NCBI GenBank assembly: GCA_050013795.1
Contig: JBEKEO010000077.1
Location: 1-12,432 of the forward strand
From: CAWHOW01 sp050013795
GTDB taxonomy: Bacteria > Bacteroidota > Bacteroidia > Bacteroidales > CG2-30-32-10
Direction: 5' to 3'
Length of the DNA: 12,432 nucleotides
Of this stretch, positions 1-7,440 are shown one piece after another (the first letter of the stretch is position 1; the number at the start of each line of letters is the position of its first letter). A program made the translations under genes and the position numbers. The notes under the pieces were generated by a model. That model was not told the DNA's origin. It did no database searches and worked only from the letters and a program-made list of their open reading frames with translations.

Positions 1-2145
1 GGAAGAAGTACCTGTCTTGCCACCTAATTCATTATTATCCCCGAACAATTCAGGGAAATCCCAAAGCTCCTGAGCAGTGCCACCCGGCTCTTCCATACCC
101 CCTCTTAACATGAATGACATCAGATAAGCAGTCTCTTCACTCAGGATACGCTTTTGTATTGGTTTAAATTCTTTGATAAGATTTCCATTCCTGTCGGTGA
201 TCTTTACTACAAGCATCGGTTCTGTATATATCCCGTGATTCATGAACGTGCTGTATGCCGCTACCATTTCGAGCAATGAAACATCGTTAGAGCCAAGGCC
301 GATAGATGGGACTGGTTTCAGTTTACTGGATATACCAAGTTTTTTAGCATAATCGGCAACGGTCTGGAAGCCTATTTTTTCGGATAGCTGAACCGTAACA
401 GAATTACAGGAGCGCCCCATTGCATAGCGAAGTGTCATATTCTTCCCCGAAAATTTCCAGTCGGCATTATGCGGTGTCCATGTTTTATTAACGCCATCTT
501 CAACATATTTGATCGTAACCTGCTGGTCGATGATCCTGTCGCAGGGAGAATAACCTTTGTCAATGGCAGCGCAATAAACAAATGGTTTGAATGTAGAACC
601 CGGCTGTCGCTTTGCCTGGTTAACATGATCGTATTTAAAAAACTTATAATTGATCCCTCCTACCCAAACCTTCACTTGTCCTGTATATGGGTCCATTACG
701 ACAAAACCTGCATTCAGGAACTTTTTCATGTACCGGACTGAATCTATCGGGCTCATCATAGCATCTATTTCTCCTTTGTCCCATGAAAATAATTTTACTT
801 TGCGCGGAGTATTCAGTGCAATATTGATAGAATCGGTATTGCCATGATAACGTTTGTTAAGGGCTTTGTAAAACTTGGATGTCTTGATAACATTCTCAAT
901 GAAATTCGGTATCTCTTTTCCGTTGCCGTCAACCCAGGGCTTGGTCTTTCCCCAGTTTGAGTTGAAAATCCATTGCATATTTTTCATATGTTCCTGTACC
1001 GATTGCTCGGCATATTTCTGCAACCGCGAATCAATGGAAGTATAGATCTTCAGGCCATCGGTATATATGTCATAGCCGCTTTCCTTACACCATGACTTAA
1101 GATAATTCGCAACAGCAGTGCGGACATAAGAGCCAAGTTCAGTTTCAGTAGGATCTGCAATGTTATAATCAAGCTTGATGGGAAGCTTACTGATAGAGTC
1201 GAATTGATGCTGCGTGAGGTAATTATATTTCACCATTTGGGCAAGCACTGTGTTTCTTCTTTCAAAACATTTCTTGCGGTGCGAAACAGGACTGAATGTG
1301 GTAGGCGCTTTAAGAATTCCAATAAGTGTTGCGGCTTCCTGTATATTAAGTTTAGCTGGAAGTTTATTAAAATATGTTTTGCTCGCCACTTTTATCCCGA
1401 AAGTATTGTTACCAAAATCAACAGTATTAAGGTACATAGTCAGTATGTCCTCCTTGGAATATTTGCTTTCAAGCCTGAGTGCGGTGATCCATTCTTTAGA
1501 TTTGGAAACAATGGTCCGGATACGGGGTATGTAGCCCAGCAATCCCCTTGATGTTTTACGCGTTTTAAAAAGGTTCTTTGCAAGCTGTTGGGTAATGGTG
1601 CTTCCGCCGCGCTGATCGCCACGTGCCATATACCAGAAAACAGAAAATGTAGCGCGCAGGTCAACGCCGTGGTGTTCAAAGAAACGGGCATCCTCTGTTG
1701 CTATAAGCGCGTTGATGATATTTTTAGATAGTTCGCCATACTCCACAGGGACACGGTTTTCCTTGTAATATTTACCTATAAGAATACCATCGGAAGTATA
1801 CAATTCCGAACCTATCGACATATCCGAATCCTTATTCTTCTCAATGTCTGGAGAAGAACCGAAAAGCCAGAAAAAATTTATGCTTACGGCAAGAAAGTAT
1901 ATAAGGACAGTAACAATAAGATTAAAGGAATATTTAATGATCTTCCTGCACAATTTAGCATGCCACTTCCGGCGCTGCAAATAAGGGATGATGCGGAATG
2001 CGGTCTTCCTGAGAAGGGCATTCTTTTTGACCCATACCCACTTTATTCCGGAAGGGATATAAGCAAGAATGAGGTATAATGATTGAAATAAACTCTTTTT
2101 CCCTTTTATTGTTTCTTCGACTCCCCTGTCTTCCATTTTCTCCAT
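1..2145 (-). CDS. Class A penicillin-binding protein (PBP1A type), C-terminus beyond window
   Basis: Bifunctional peptidoglycan synthase: glycosyltransferase family 51 polymerises lipid II and the transpeptidase domain cross-links peptides at the periplasmic face. Reading leftward from ATG at 2145 there are 715 codons and no stop before the edge, so the 3' end is missing. Visible in order: a long cytosolic, basic N-terminus of about 70 residues; one membrane anchor at about 72-95; GT51 motif EDARFFEHHG with the likely catalytic Glu at 151; RGGSTITQQLAKNLF at about 179-193; transpeptidase SxxK as STFK (Ser517, Lys520); SCN at 579-581; KTGT from Lys710. All active-site motifs are present, so it should be functional. 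A second ATG three codons in (2136) is possible. It has its own promoter at 2200-2230, so it is probably transcribed separately from the upstream transporter gene. Equivalent genes are named mrcA, ponA or pbp1A. The family call is secure. Confidence 0.95.
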   Translation of the reverse strand, partial: MEKMEDRGVEETIKGKKSLFQSLYLILAYIPSGIKWVWVKKNALLRKTAFRIIPYLQRRKWHAKLCRKIIKYSFNLIVTVLIYFLAVSINFFWLFGSSPDIEKNKDSDMSIGSELYTSDGILIGKYYKENRVPVEYGELSKNIINALIATEDARFFEHHGVDLRATFSVFWYMARGDQRGGSTITQQLAKNLFKTRKTSRGLLGYIPRIRTIVSKSKEWITALRLESKYSKEDILTMYLNTVDFGNNTFGIKVASKTYFNKLPAKLNIQEAATLIGILKAPTTFSPVSHRKKCFERRNTVLAQMVKYNYLTQHQFDSISKLPIKLDYNIADPTETELGSYVRTAVANYLKSWCKESGYDIYTDGLKIYTSIDSRLQKYAEQSVQEHMKNMQWIFNSNWGKTKPWVDGNGKEIPNFIENVIKTSKFYKALNKRYHGNTDSINIALNTPRKVKLFSWDKGEIDAMMSPIDSVRYMKKFLNAGFVVMDPYTGQVKVWVGGINYKFFKYDHVNQAKRQPGSTFKPFVYCAAIDKGYSPCDRIIDQQVTIKYVEDGVNKTWTPHNADWKFSGKNMTLRYAMGRSCNSVTVQLSEKIGFQTVADYAKKLGISSKLKPVPSIGLGSNDVSLLEMVAAYSTFMNHGIYTEPMLVVKITDRNGNLIKEFKPIQKRILSEETAYLMSFMLRGGMEEPGGTAQELWDFPELFGDNNELGGKTGTSS

Positions 2146-2199
2146 CTGTACTAAGTATCGAAATTAAGGCAGAACTGATGCTGTCTGTTTTTGAGAGCG

Positions 2200-2230
2200 C
2201 AAAATTATAGTTTTCTCTGCTAATAACAAA
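2200..2230 (-). promoter_or_regulatory. Bacteroidota-type promoter for the PBP gene
   Basis: On the minus strand TTTG (2230-2227) is followed after 19 bp by TAATTTTG (2207-2200), a full match to the TTTG-N19-21-TAnnTTTG promoter used by the primary sigma factor of Bacteroidota. Transcription would begin near 2194, giving a leader of roughly 50 nt before the ATG at 2145. It lacks the TTAAC repeats found at the transporter promoters, which fits a housekeeping gene. Confidence 0.7.
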
Positions 2231-2313
2231 CCATTTTGCAAAGAACTAGCTATAAAAGTCAATTTAAGCGATAAACATACGGAAAGGGAATTATTTATAG
2301 GAGATCAAATCGG

Positions 2314-3729
2314 TCAGGCAATCAGCCAGCGTAAAAGCAGGAAGAGTGAACCGGAAACCACAAAAGTAACCGGTAATGTTATGAGCCATGCAACAGCAAT
2401 ATTCCTTACAGTCTTCATCTGAAGGTTTCTGAAGCCGCTTTCGGCGACCATGGTTCCTGCCACGCCTGATGAAAGCACATGGGTGGTGCTGACCGGCAAA
2501 CCAATGGCTGTAGATGCAGAGATAGTAGCTGCTGCAATTATTTCGGCGCTGGCGCCCTGTGCATAAGTAAGATGCGACTTTCCTATTTTCTCACCTATGG
2601 TAATAACAATACGCTTCCAGCCTATCATGGTGCCGATACCAAGCGATAAGGATATCATCAGGATAACCCACCAGGGCGCATATTCGGTATATGTTTTATT
2701 TTCCTTAACAAAAGCTTTAAGTTTCGACATATCATCTTTGCTAAGTTTAATGGCTCCTTTAGCAGATGGGGAAGCAAGAAGTTTATCCAGGCTCTTTCCG
2801 GTAACAATAATATCTTTACGAAGTTCAAAACGTTTAGTTGCCGGTACCGATTCAAACGATTTGATGCCACTAGTATATTTCAGCAATGTGTCGGTTTTCT
2901 TTCTTATGGTCTTGTATTCAGCCATGTCATTATCGGATAGTTTTGAGGTATCCATTTTATGGATAAGAATGCCCACGTTCACTGTATTGGAATATAATTT
3001 AACCGGGCTTTTTGAAGCGTCAAGGGCGAAATATGCAGGAAGAATGCCAATAAGAATGATCATGACCAGCCCCACCCCTTTCTGACCATCATTCGAACCA
3101 TGCGAAAAACTAACGCTGGTGCAGGTAAGTACCAGTATGGCCCGTATCCAGAATGGAGGAGCTTTTGTGGAAGAAGGAGCTTTAAAAATTTTACTTTTCT
3201 TCATTATAACCTTTAGCAGGAACATCAGTCCCAGGGCAAGCCCAAAGCCAATGAATGGCGAAGTAAATAATGCCAGTGCGGTATCCTGTACTTTACCCCA
3301 GTTCATTGAAATGTTGTGAGCCCCCGGTAACAGCATGTAGGCCACACAAACTCCGAATATAGAGCCGATAAGCGCATGCGAACTGGAACAGGGAATACCA
3401 AAATACCAGGTGCCAAGATTCCAGATAACAGCTGTAATCAGCAATGCCAGTATCATTGAAATGCCATGATACAGATTCTGATCGACAAGTGCTTCAGTAG
3501 GCAACAAGTTCACTATGCCCATGGCGACTGCTATACCGCCGGTATACACACCCAGAAAGTTCCAGCAACCCGACCATATAACAGCTATTCTTGGCTTAAG
3601 TGTATTTGTGTAGATAACCGTAGCTACTGCATTTGCCGTATCATGAAAACCGTTGATGCATTCAAAAAAGCATACAAACAGCAAACAAACGATCAGAAGA
3701 ATTATTAAGCCTGTACTTAGTCCAAACAT
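2314..3729 (-). CDS. pit: PiT-family inorganic phosphate transporter (paralogue 1)
   Basis: Secondary carrier of the PiT family (PF01384), which in bacteria moves phosphate as a neutral metal-phosphate complex with protons across the inner membrane. It has 471 residues, almost entirely hydrophobic segments. The inverted-repeat family signatures are visible: GFHDTANAV at 27-35, SSSHALIGS at 115-123, SHGSNDGQKG at 209-218 and PVSTTHVLSSGVAGT at 412-426. A charged extramembrane region of about 110 residues (240-350) separates the two halves. No PhoU-like DUF47 partner gene is adjacent, although PiT genes often have one. It lies 81 bp downstream of a closely similar gene in the same orientation, but has its own promoter (3746-3753) and upstream repeats. 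By eye the first 135 residues are about three-quarters identical between the two, while the central loop is strongly diverged. The ATG at 3729 aligns with the paralogue's start. Confidence 0.95.
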   Translation of the reverse strand: MFGLSTGLIILLIVCLLFVCFFECINGFHDTANAVATVIYTNTLKPRIAVIWSGCWNFLGVYTGGIAVAMGIVNLLPTEALVDQNLYHGISMILALLITAVIWNLGTWYFGIPCSSSHALIGSIFGVCVAYMLLPGAHNISMNWGKVQDTALALFTSPFIGFGLALGLMFLLKVIMKKSKIFKAPSSTKAPPFWIRAILVLTCTSVSFSHGSNDGQKGVGLVMIILIGILPAYFALDASKSPVKLYSNTVNVGILIHKMDTSKLSDNDMAEYKTIRKKTDTLLKYTSGIKSFESVPATKRFELRKDIIVTGKSLDKLLASPSAKGAIKLSKDDMSKLKAFVKENKTYTEYAPWWVILMISLSLGIGTMIGWKRIVITIGEKIGKSHLTYAQGASAEIIAAATISASTAIGLPVSTTHVLSSGVAGTMVAESGFRNLQMKTVRNIAVAWLITLPVTFVVSGSLFLLLRWLIA

Positions 3730-3745
3730 ACTTTCGAATATGGCT

Positions 3746-3801
3746 CAAAAGTATATCAAAATATTGCCTTATAAATAAATTGAATATTAAGAAATCGTTA
3801 A
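3746..3801 (-). promoter_or_regulatory. Promoter with Pho-box-like direct repeats, PiT paralogue 1
   Basis: The -7 box TACTTTTG lies at 3753-3746 on the minus strand, 17 nt from the ATG at 3729. Upstream, TTAACGATTTCTTAATATT (3801-3783) contains two half-sites, TTAAC and TTAAT, 11 bp apart, beginning 48 and 37 bp from the start of the -7 box. No TTTG is present at the expected -33 position, as expected of an activator-dependent promoter. The same element, 18 of 19 bases identical and at exactly the same distance, precedes the second transporter gene. Binding by a PhoB/PhoP-type regulator is inferred from the 11-bp repeat period. Confidence 0.6.
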
Positions 3802-3810
3802 GACTGCTTT

Positions 3811-5229
3811 TTATAAAAGCCAGCGCAGGAAAAGGAATATAGAACCTGAAAGCACAATGGTTACAGGCAATGTTACTATCCAGGATAATGCAATATTTTT
3901 AATTGTTTTACCCTGTAAATTCTTGAAGCCTTTTTGGGCAACCATAGTCCCTGCTACACCAGATGACAATACATGAGTGGTGCTGACAGGCAGACCAAAC
4001 ATAGACGATGCGCCTATGGTGCATGCGGCTATTATCTGGCTTGTAGCTCCCTGCGCATAGTTCAGGGGTGTCTTGCCTATTCTTTCGCCAACCGTTACCA
4101 CAATTCGTTTCCAGCCTATCATGGTACCCATGCCAAGCGAAAGCGACACCATTAAAATTACCCACCAGGGCGCATATTCGGTATTCGTTTTTAATCCGGC
4201 AACATTCTTTTTCAATAAAATCAGATCTTTTTGAAGGAGTCCTTTGTTGTTACTATCGCTTAAGCTTTTCAGCAAAAAATCTATGTTCCTGGCGAGAATT
4301 AATATGTTCTTCCTTAATAAGAAATGCTTTTCCTGCGGAATCTGGTCGAATGACGTGATATGGCTTACCGTCATTTCAATGGTATCGGCTTTGCCACGTA
4401 TCACCTTCATTGCCTGATACTGTTCAAGTGTTATTTTTGAGGTATCAATGGAGCGAATGGCATTATCTACCTGCACTATGCTGTTGTGCATAGTTACAGG
4501 GCTCTTGCCGCGGTCAATAGCAAAATAGCCCGGCACAACTCCAATTAGGATCAACATGATCAGGCCCACGCCTTTCTGCCCGTCGTTGGAACCATGCGAA
4601 AAACTTACCCCTGTGCAGGCAATCACCATGACTGCCCTTACCCATAATGGAGGAGCTTTGCCTGTAGGCGGTGTTTTAAAAAGTTTCCTGTTTCGTTTCC
4701 TTATGGTCTTAAACAAAATATACATGACCAATAAAGCCAGGAAGAAACCAAAGAAAGGAGAGATAAGCAGCGACAGGCCTATTTCCTGAACTTTGTGCCA
4801 GTTCAATGCAGTAGCCGTGCTACCGGGTAAAAAGCGGTATGCCAGTCCTACGCCAAAAATAGAACCTATCAGCGTATGCGAACTTGAAATAGGTATCCCA
4901 AAATACCATGTTCCAATATTCCAGATGATAGCGGAAAAGATCAATGCCATGATCATAGCTATACTGTGCGACATATCGTTATCCACCAGGGCTTCCACAG
5001 GCAGAAGGTTTACTATGGCCATGGCTACAGCTATGCCCCCGAAATACACCCCAATGAAGTTCCATGTGCCAGACCAAATAACTGCGATCCTTGGTTTAAG
5101 TGAGTTAGTATAAATAACCGTAGCCACTGCATTTGCCGTATCGTGAAAACCGTTGATGAATTCAAAGGTGCATGCCGCTAGCAGGCACATCAGTAATAGC
5201 AGGGTTAAGCCGGTAGTTAATCCAAACAT
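3811..5229 (-). CDS. pit: PiT-family inorganic phosphate transporter (paralogue 2)
   Basis: Second PiT phosphate carrier, 472 residues, with the same architecture as its downstream neighbour: GFHDTANAV at 27-35, SSSHTLIGS at 115-123, SHGSNDGQKG at 211-220, and PVSTTHVLSSGVAGT near the C-terminus. A charged, partly helical loop of about 110 residues lies between the two membrane halves. All family motifs are intact, so both copies look functional. The pair is best explained by tandem duplication followed by divergence, mostly in the loop. The loop difference could reflect different regulation, metal preference or affinity, but the sequence does not decide this. Start ATG 5229 is supported by the -7 box TACTTTTG at 5253-5246 and by alignment with the paralogue. 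The intergenic space to the next gene holds a new promoter rather than a recognisable terminator, so read-through is possible. Confidence 0.95.
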   Translation of the reverse strand: MFGLTTGLTLLLLMCLLAACTFEFINGFHDTANAVATVIYTNSLKPRIAVIWSGTWNFIGVYFGGIAVAMAIVNLLPVEALVDNDMSHSIAMIMALIFSAIIWNIGTWYFGIPISSSHTLIGSIFGVGLAYRFLPGSTATALNWHKVQEIGLSLLISPFFGFFLALLVMYILFKTIRKRNRKLFKTPPTGKAPPLWVRAVMVIACTGVSFSHGSNDGQKGVGLIMLILIGVVPGYFAIDRGKSPVTMHNSIVQVDNAIRSIDTSKITLEQYQAMKVIRGKADTIEMTVSHITSFDQIPQEKHFLLRKNILILARNIDFLLKSLSDSNNKGLLQKDLILLKKNVAGLKTNTEYAPWWVILMVSLSLGMGTMIGWKRIVVTVGERIGKTPLNYAQGATSQIIAACTIGASSMFGLPVSTTHVLSSGVAGTMVAQKGFKNLQGKTIKNIALSWIVTLPVTIVLSGSIFLFLRWLL

Positions 5230-5245
5230 AAAATCAGATTGGCTT

Positions 5246-5312
5246 CAAAAGTATGTTAATTTAATATTAAGCCGCAAGCTCCAATATTAAGAAATTGTTA
5301 AATCTGTTTCAA
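5246..5312 (-). promoter_or_regulatory. Promoter with Pho-box-like direct repeats, PiT paralogue 2
   Basis: The -7 box TACTTTTG lies at 5253-5246, again 17 nt from the ATG (5229). TTAACAATTTCTTAATATT lies at 5301-5283, with half-sites TTAAC and TTAAT beginning 48 and 37 bp upstream of the -7 box. A poorer TTGAA lies one further 11-bp step away (5312-5308). Written as TTAACA-N5-TTAATA it resembles the TTAACA-N5 repeats bound by Bacillus PhoP. A partial -33 (TTG, 21 bp from the -7 box) also exists. The 29 bp between the element and the -7 box differ from paralogue 1, so the conserved block stands out. Confidence 0.6.
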
Positions 5313-5392
5313 TTTCCTGAAAATTTCCATACTCAAAAAAAATTATCTTCTCAAAACCCGCAATATTACAAAGTTTATCATGCTTTTAGCAT

Positions 5393-5542
5393 ATGATAAT
5401 GGCAGTAAAACGCCTGAGATTAGCCCCCTTACTTAAGAAAGCTACCAAAATGGCTGCAAGCAAGAAAAAACATCCCGTGTTCAGCATTACTTCTCCCGAC
5501 CCTTATGTATGGAGCGACTGGGTATATGTAGTGATACAGTAA
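5393..5542 (+). CDS. Possible small basic protein of 49 residues
   Basis: An ORF from ATG 5393 to TAA 5540-5542 encodes 49 residues; a second ATG two codons in (5399) may be the true start. The product has a strongly basic first half (VKRLRL, LLKK, ASKKKH) and an aromatic, hydrophobic tail (DPYVWSDWVYVVIQ). It has no membrane segment and I do not recognise a family. Support for a real transcription unit is the intrinsic terminator 41 bp after the stop, whose T-run faces this strand only and which no other plus-strand gene uses. Against it: no clear TAnnTTTG promoter was found upstream. An imperfect hairpin (5376-5398: TATCATGC, loop TTTTA, GC, bulge AT, ATGATA) overlaps the start codon. It could equally be a non-coding RNA gene or the remnant of a longer gene. 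Confidence 0.4.
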   Translation: MIMAVKRLRLAPLLKKATKMAASKKKHPVFSITSPDPYVWSDWVYVVIQ

Positions 5543-5583
5543 TAGTATGGCAGAATCTGCGAATAAACAAGGCTGACAACAGT

Positions 5584-5613
5584 AAGCCTGCCTGTCTTTC
5601 GGGCAGGCTTTTT
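5584..5613 (+). terminator. Rho-independent terminator, plus strand
   Basis: AAGCCTGCC (5584-5592) pairs perfectly with GGCAGGCTT (5602-5610). The stem can extend through a T-G and a G-C pair to leave loop TCTTT. A run of five T follows at 5609-5613. On the opposite strand no T-run follows the stem, so it terminates plus-strand transcription only. The remaining stretch to 5803 holds no further feature I can support. Confidence 0.8.
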
Positions 5614-5803
5614 AATTACTGCGCTATGTTCAATCCGTTTTTCAGGTTTTACAGTAGTAGTTTCGGAAATAACTATAGTAACAGCGGAACTTTGGATTTT
5701 GGCTGAGGGTTATGCTTTGCGTAGGTGCTAAGTTAGGCCGATGAAAAAGGAAACTATTTTAAAGAAATGCAGGGAAACGGGATGAATAGGGCTGGAAAAT
5801 ATT

Positions 5804-7108
5804 TTACGTAACGGGATTATCCGTTTTCACTATCAGAATTTTATCCACGCGGTTGGCATCCATATCTATCACCTCGAAGCGGTAATTTTCAAAAAGAATG
5901 TGGTCGCCTTCGACAGGCACCTTATCCAGCATGTACATAATGAAACCGCCTACCGTGGTGATATTCTGTTTTATCTCCTTAAATTCGTCGGAAACCTTAA
6001 TTTCAAGGTATTCCATCACTTCGTCGAACTGGAAATCTCCGTCGACCAATATGGAGCCGTCCTCTCGCTTTGAAATCTGCGGCTGGTGGTCCTGCATCAT
6101 ATCGGGAATGTCGCCCAGCACATTATCCGAAATATCCTGTATGGTGACAATGCCATGGGTTTCGCCGTATTCGTTCACCACTATACCCATTTTTATCTTC
6201 CGCTTTTTAAAATCTTCAAGAAGCTTAATGGCTTTCATTGTTTCGGGGATAAAGAAAGGGGGTGTCATGATCTCTTGCAGGTTCAGCTTTCCCTGCTTCT
6301 GTACCTGTTTCAGCATGTCCTTTACATAAGCAATGCCCTTTACCTGGTCGATAGAGCCGTCGCAGACAGGGAAACGCGAGAAGGGTGAACCAATCACTTC
6401 CTGTAAAAGTTCTTCTGCAGTTTTTTCCAGGTCGAGCCACACCACATCCTTATTGGGCGTCATCAGCGAATAGGCTGTTTTATCGGAAAAAGTAAGCACA
6501 TCCTGTATGATCTCCGATTCCTGCTCTTCGAGCACCCCATGTTCCGAACCCTGCCTGATGATGATCCTGAGTTCTTCTTCCGAAACAGGGGGATCGGTAT
6601 TCTTTTTTACCTGGAATAGTTTAAGGATAAAATTTGTTGAAAGGCTCAGGAACCACGCCAGCGGAGAAACCACCGCCGATATCACACGCATGAAAGGGAT
6701 AAGCATAATGGCTATTTTCTCAGGGTTGTTCAGGGCAATGGTCTTGGGCACAATTTCTCCTATTACAAGCGAAAAATAGGCTATTATAGCGATCACAGCA
6801 ATCAATGATATCGTGTTCAGATATTCCCCTGTGAATCCTATGCTGGTCAGGAATGAAGCAAAATGCGATGCCAGCGCTATTCCCCCTATTGCTCCTGTTA
6901 TCAGGCTAATGGCAGTGATAACGATCTGAATCTCGGAAATAAACCTTTCGGGATGATTAAGCCTGTTCATTACTATCCTTGCCGATGCGGCTCCTTTTTG
7001 CGCCATCTCTTCAAGCTTCGATTTCCTGCACGAAACAAAAGCTATCTCAAACAGGTTGCATAAGCCATTCAGGAAGATAAGCAAAATAATGATCAGGATT
7101 TCGTTCAT
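5804..7108 (-). CDS. CNNM/CorC (hemolysin-C) family membrane protein with CBS pair
   Basis: Membrane protein of the CNNM/CorC/MpfA group (often labelled hemolysin family or UPF0053), whose studied members transport or control Mg2+ and sometimes Co2+. The 434 residues show the full family layout. An N-terminal DUF21 membrane domain has hydrophobic segments at about 2-24, 58-85, 100-122 and 132-160, and the conserved GEIVPK at 117-122. A CBS-domain pair lies at about 211-335, including the characteristic GIVVNEYGETHGIVTIQDI at 308-326. A C-terminal CorC_HlyC domain lies at about 350-430 with TTVGGFIMYMLDKVPVEGD at 384-402. The family also includes GldE of gliding bacteria, but the N-terminus fits the general CorC/MpfA type better. 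Mg2+ is the usual polyphosphate counter-ion, so its place between phosphate uptake and polyphosphate genes may be meaningful. The direction of transport cannot be read from sequence. Confidence 0.9.
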   Translation of the reverse strand: MNEILIIILLIFLNGLCNLFEIAFVSCRKSKLEEMAQKGAASARIVMNRLNHPERFISEIQIVITAISLITGAIGGIALASHFASFLTSIGFTGEYLNTISLIAVIAIIAYFSLVIGEIVPKTIALNNPEKIAIMLIPFMRVISAVVSPLAWFLSLSTNFILKLFQVKKNTDPPVSEEELRIIIRQGSEHGVLEEQESEIIQDVLTFSDKTAYSLMTPNKDVVWLDLEKTAEELLQEVIGSPFSRFPVCDGSIDQVKGIAYVKDMLKQVQKQGKLNLQEIMTPPFFIPETMKAIKLLEDFKKRKIKMGIVVNEYGETHGIVTIQDISDNVLGDIPDMMQDHQPQISKREDGSILVDGDFQFDEVMEYLEIKVSDEFKEIKQNITTVGGFIMYMLDKVPVEGDHILFENYRFEVIDMDANRVDKILIVKTDNPVT

Positions 7109-7131
7109 GGGTATTATACCTTGAAATAATG

Positions 7132-7144
7132 CCTTAATTTAAGG
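7132..7144. repeat. 13-bp palindrome in the leader of the CNNM gene
   Basis: CCTTAA-T-TTAAGG is a perfect inverted repeat lying between the -7 box (7150-7157) and the start codon (7108) of the CNNM gene, i.e. within the transcribed leader. Its size and position suit a dimeric repressor site, but AT-rich palindromes of this length also occur by chance. Confidence 0.3.
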
Positions 7145-7149
7145 AAGAG

Positions 7150-7157
7150 CAAATGTA
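7150..7157 (-). promoter_or_regulatory. -7 box for the CNNM gene
   Basis: TACATTTG on the minus strand (7157-7150) matches TAnnTTTG and lies 41 nt upstream of the ATG. No clear TTTG is found 19-21 bp further upstream, so the -33 element is weak. The TTAAC repeats seen at the transporter promoters are absent at the matching positions. Confidence 0.5.
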
Positions 7158-7215
7158 TAAAATAATTTATATACAGCATTTGGTGTCAGCAGTATAAAAT
7201 GCGCTCCTATGAAAG

Positions 7216-7271
7216 TTCATATTTTCTTAATGTTTGCTTAACCTGAAGGGAAATACTTTAGTGTACATTTG
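7216..7271 (+). promoter_or_regulatory. Promoter with Pho-box-like repeats for a candidate small RNA
   Basis: On the plus strand TTCAT (7216), TTAAT (7227) and TTAAC (7238) recur at exactly 11 bp and precede a -7 box TACATTTG (7264-7271) by 48, 37 and 26 bp. The 48 and 37 positions are those occupied by the half-sites of both PiT promoters. The stretch from 7216 to 7234 matches the PiT paralogue 2 element at 15 of 19 bases without gaps. A TTTG at 7233-7236 is 27 bp from this -7 box, too far to act as a normal -33 element. Confidence 0.55.
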
Positions 7272-7276
7272 TACCG

Positions 7277-7349
7277 ATTAGTTTTTTAAATTAATTTTTA
7301 GTTTGTACAGTCACAGCGGGAATGTTAAACATTCCCGCTTATATTTTTT
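7277..7349 (+). ncRNA. Candidate small RNA or leader RNA, about 70 nt
   Basis: This is the interval between the predicted start of the 7264-7271 promoter and the T-run of the terminator at 7315-7349. It contains no ORF of meaningful size. The 5' portion is U-rich and single-stranded in appearance (around 7281-7310), and the 3' portion is the terminator hairpin. That arrangement is typical of small regulatory RNAs. The alternative is an attenuated leader for the gene at 7522, whose ATG is about 170 bp past the terminator. That gene has its own repeat array after the terminator, which favours a separate RNA. The start point is estimated from promoter spacing. Confidence 0.4.
7315..7349 (+). terminator. 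Rho-independent terminator, plus strand
   Basis: AGCGGGAATG (7315-7324) pairs perfectly with CATTCCCGCT (7330-7339) around loop TTAAA, and is followed by TATATTTTTT (7340-7349). The T-run is on the plus side only. No protein gene lies upstream on this strand, since the CNNM gene is divergent. The terminator therefore belongs to a non-coding transcript. Confidence 0.8.
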
Positions 7350-7440
7350 ACCAATTCAACTGAAAAGAATCCCGATCCAAAACACAAATCGAAAACAATC
7401 ATACCTTTTTTTATATGCAGAAATATTAACTGCACATATT

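Noticed and set aside
2597..3085. Plus-strand ORF of 162 codons inside PiT paralogue 1
   Set aside because: It is antisense to the conserved PiT loop and membrane segments, and the second PiT gene does not preserve an equivalent frame.
5584..5613. Terminator acting for the minus-strand CNNM gene
   Set aside because: On the minus strand the stem is not followed by T residues and lies about 190 bp past the stop.
5625..5706. 26-codon ORF (MFNPFFRFYSSSF...) after the plus-strand terminator
   Set aside because: Low complexity, no promoter, and lies beyond the terminator; likely chance.
5898..6329. Plus-strand ORF of 143 codons inside the CNNM gene
   Set aside because: It is the reverse of the CBS and CorC_HlyC domains, which are clearly the coding strand; its Ser/Ile/Phe-rich product is typical of a shadow.
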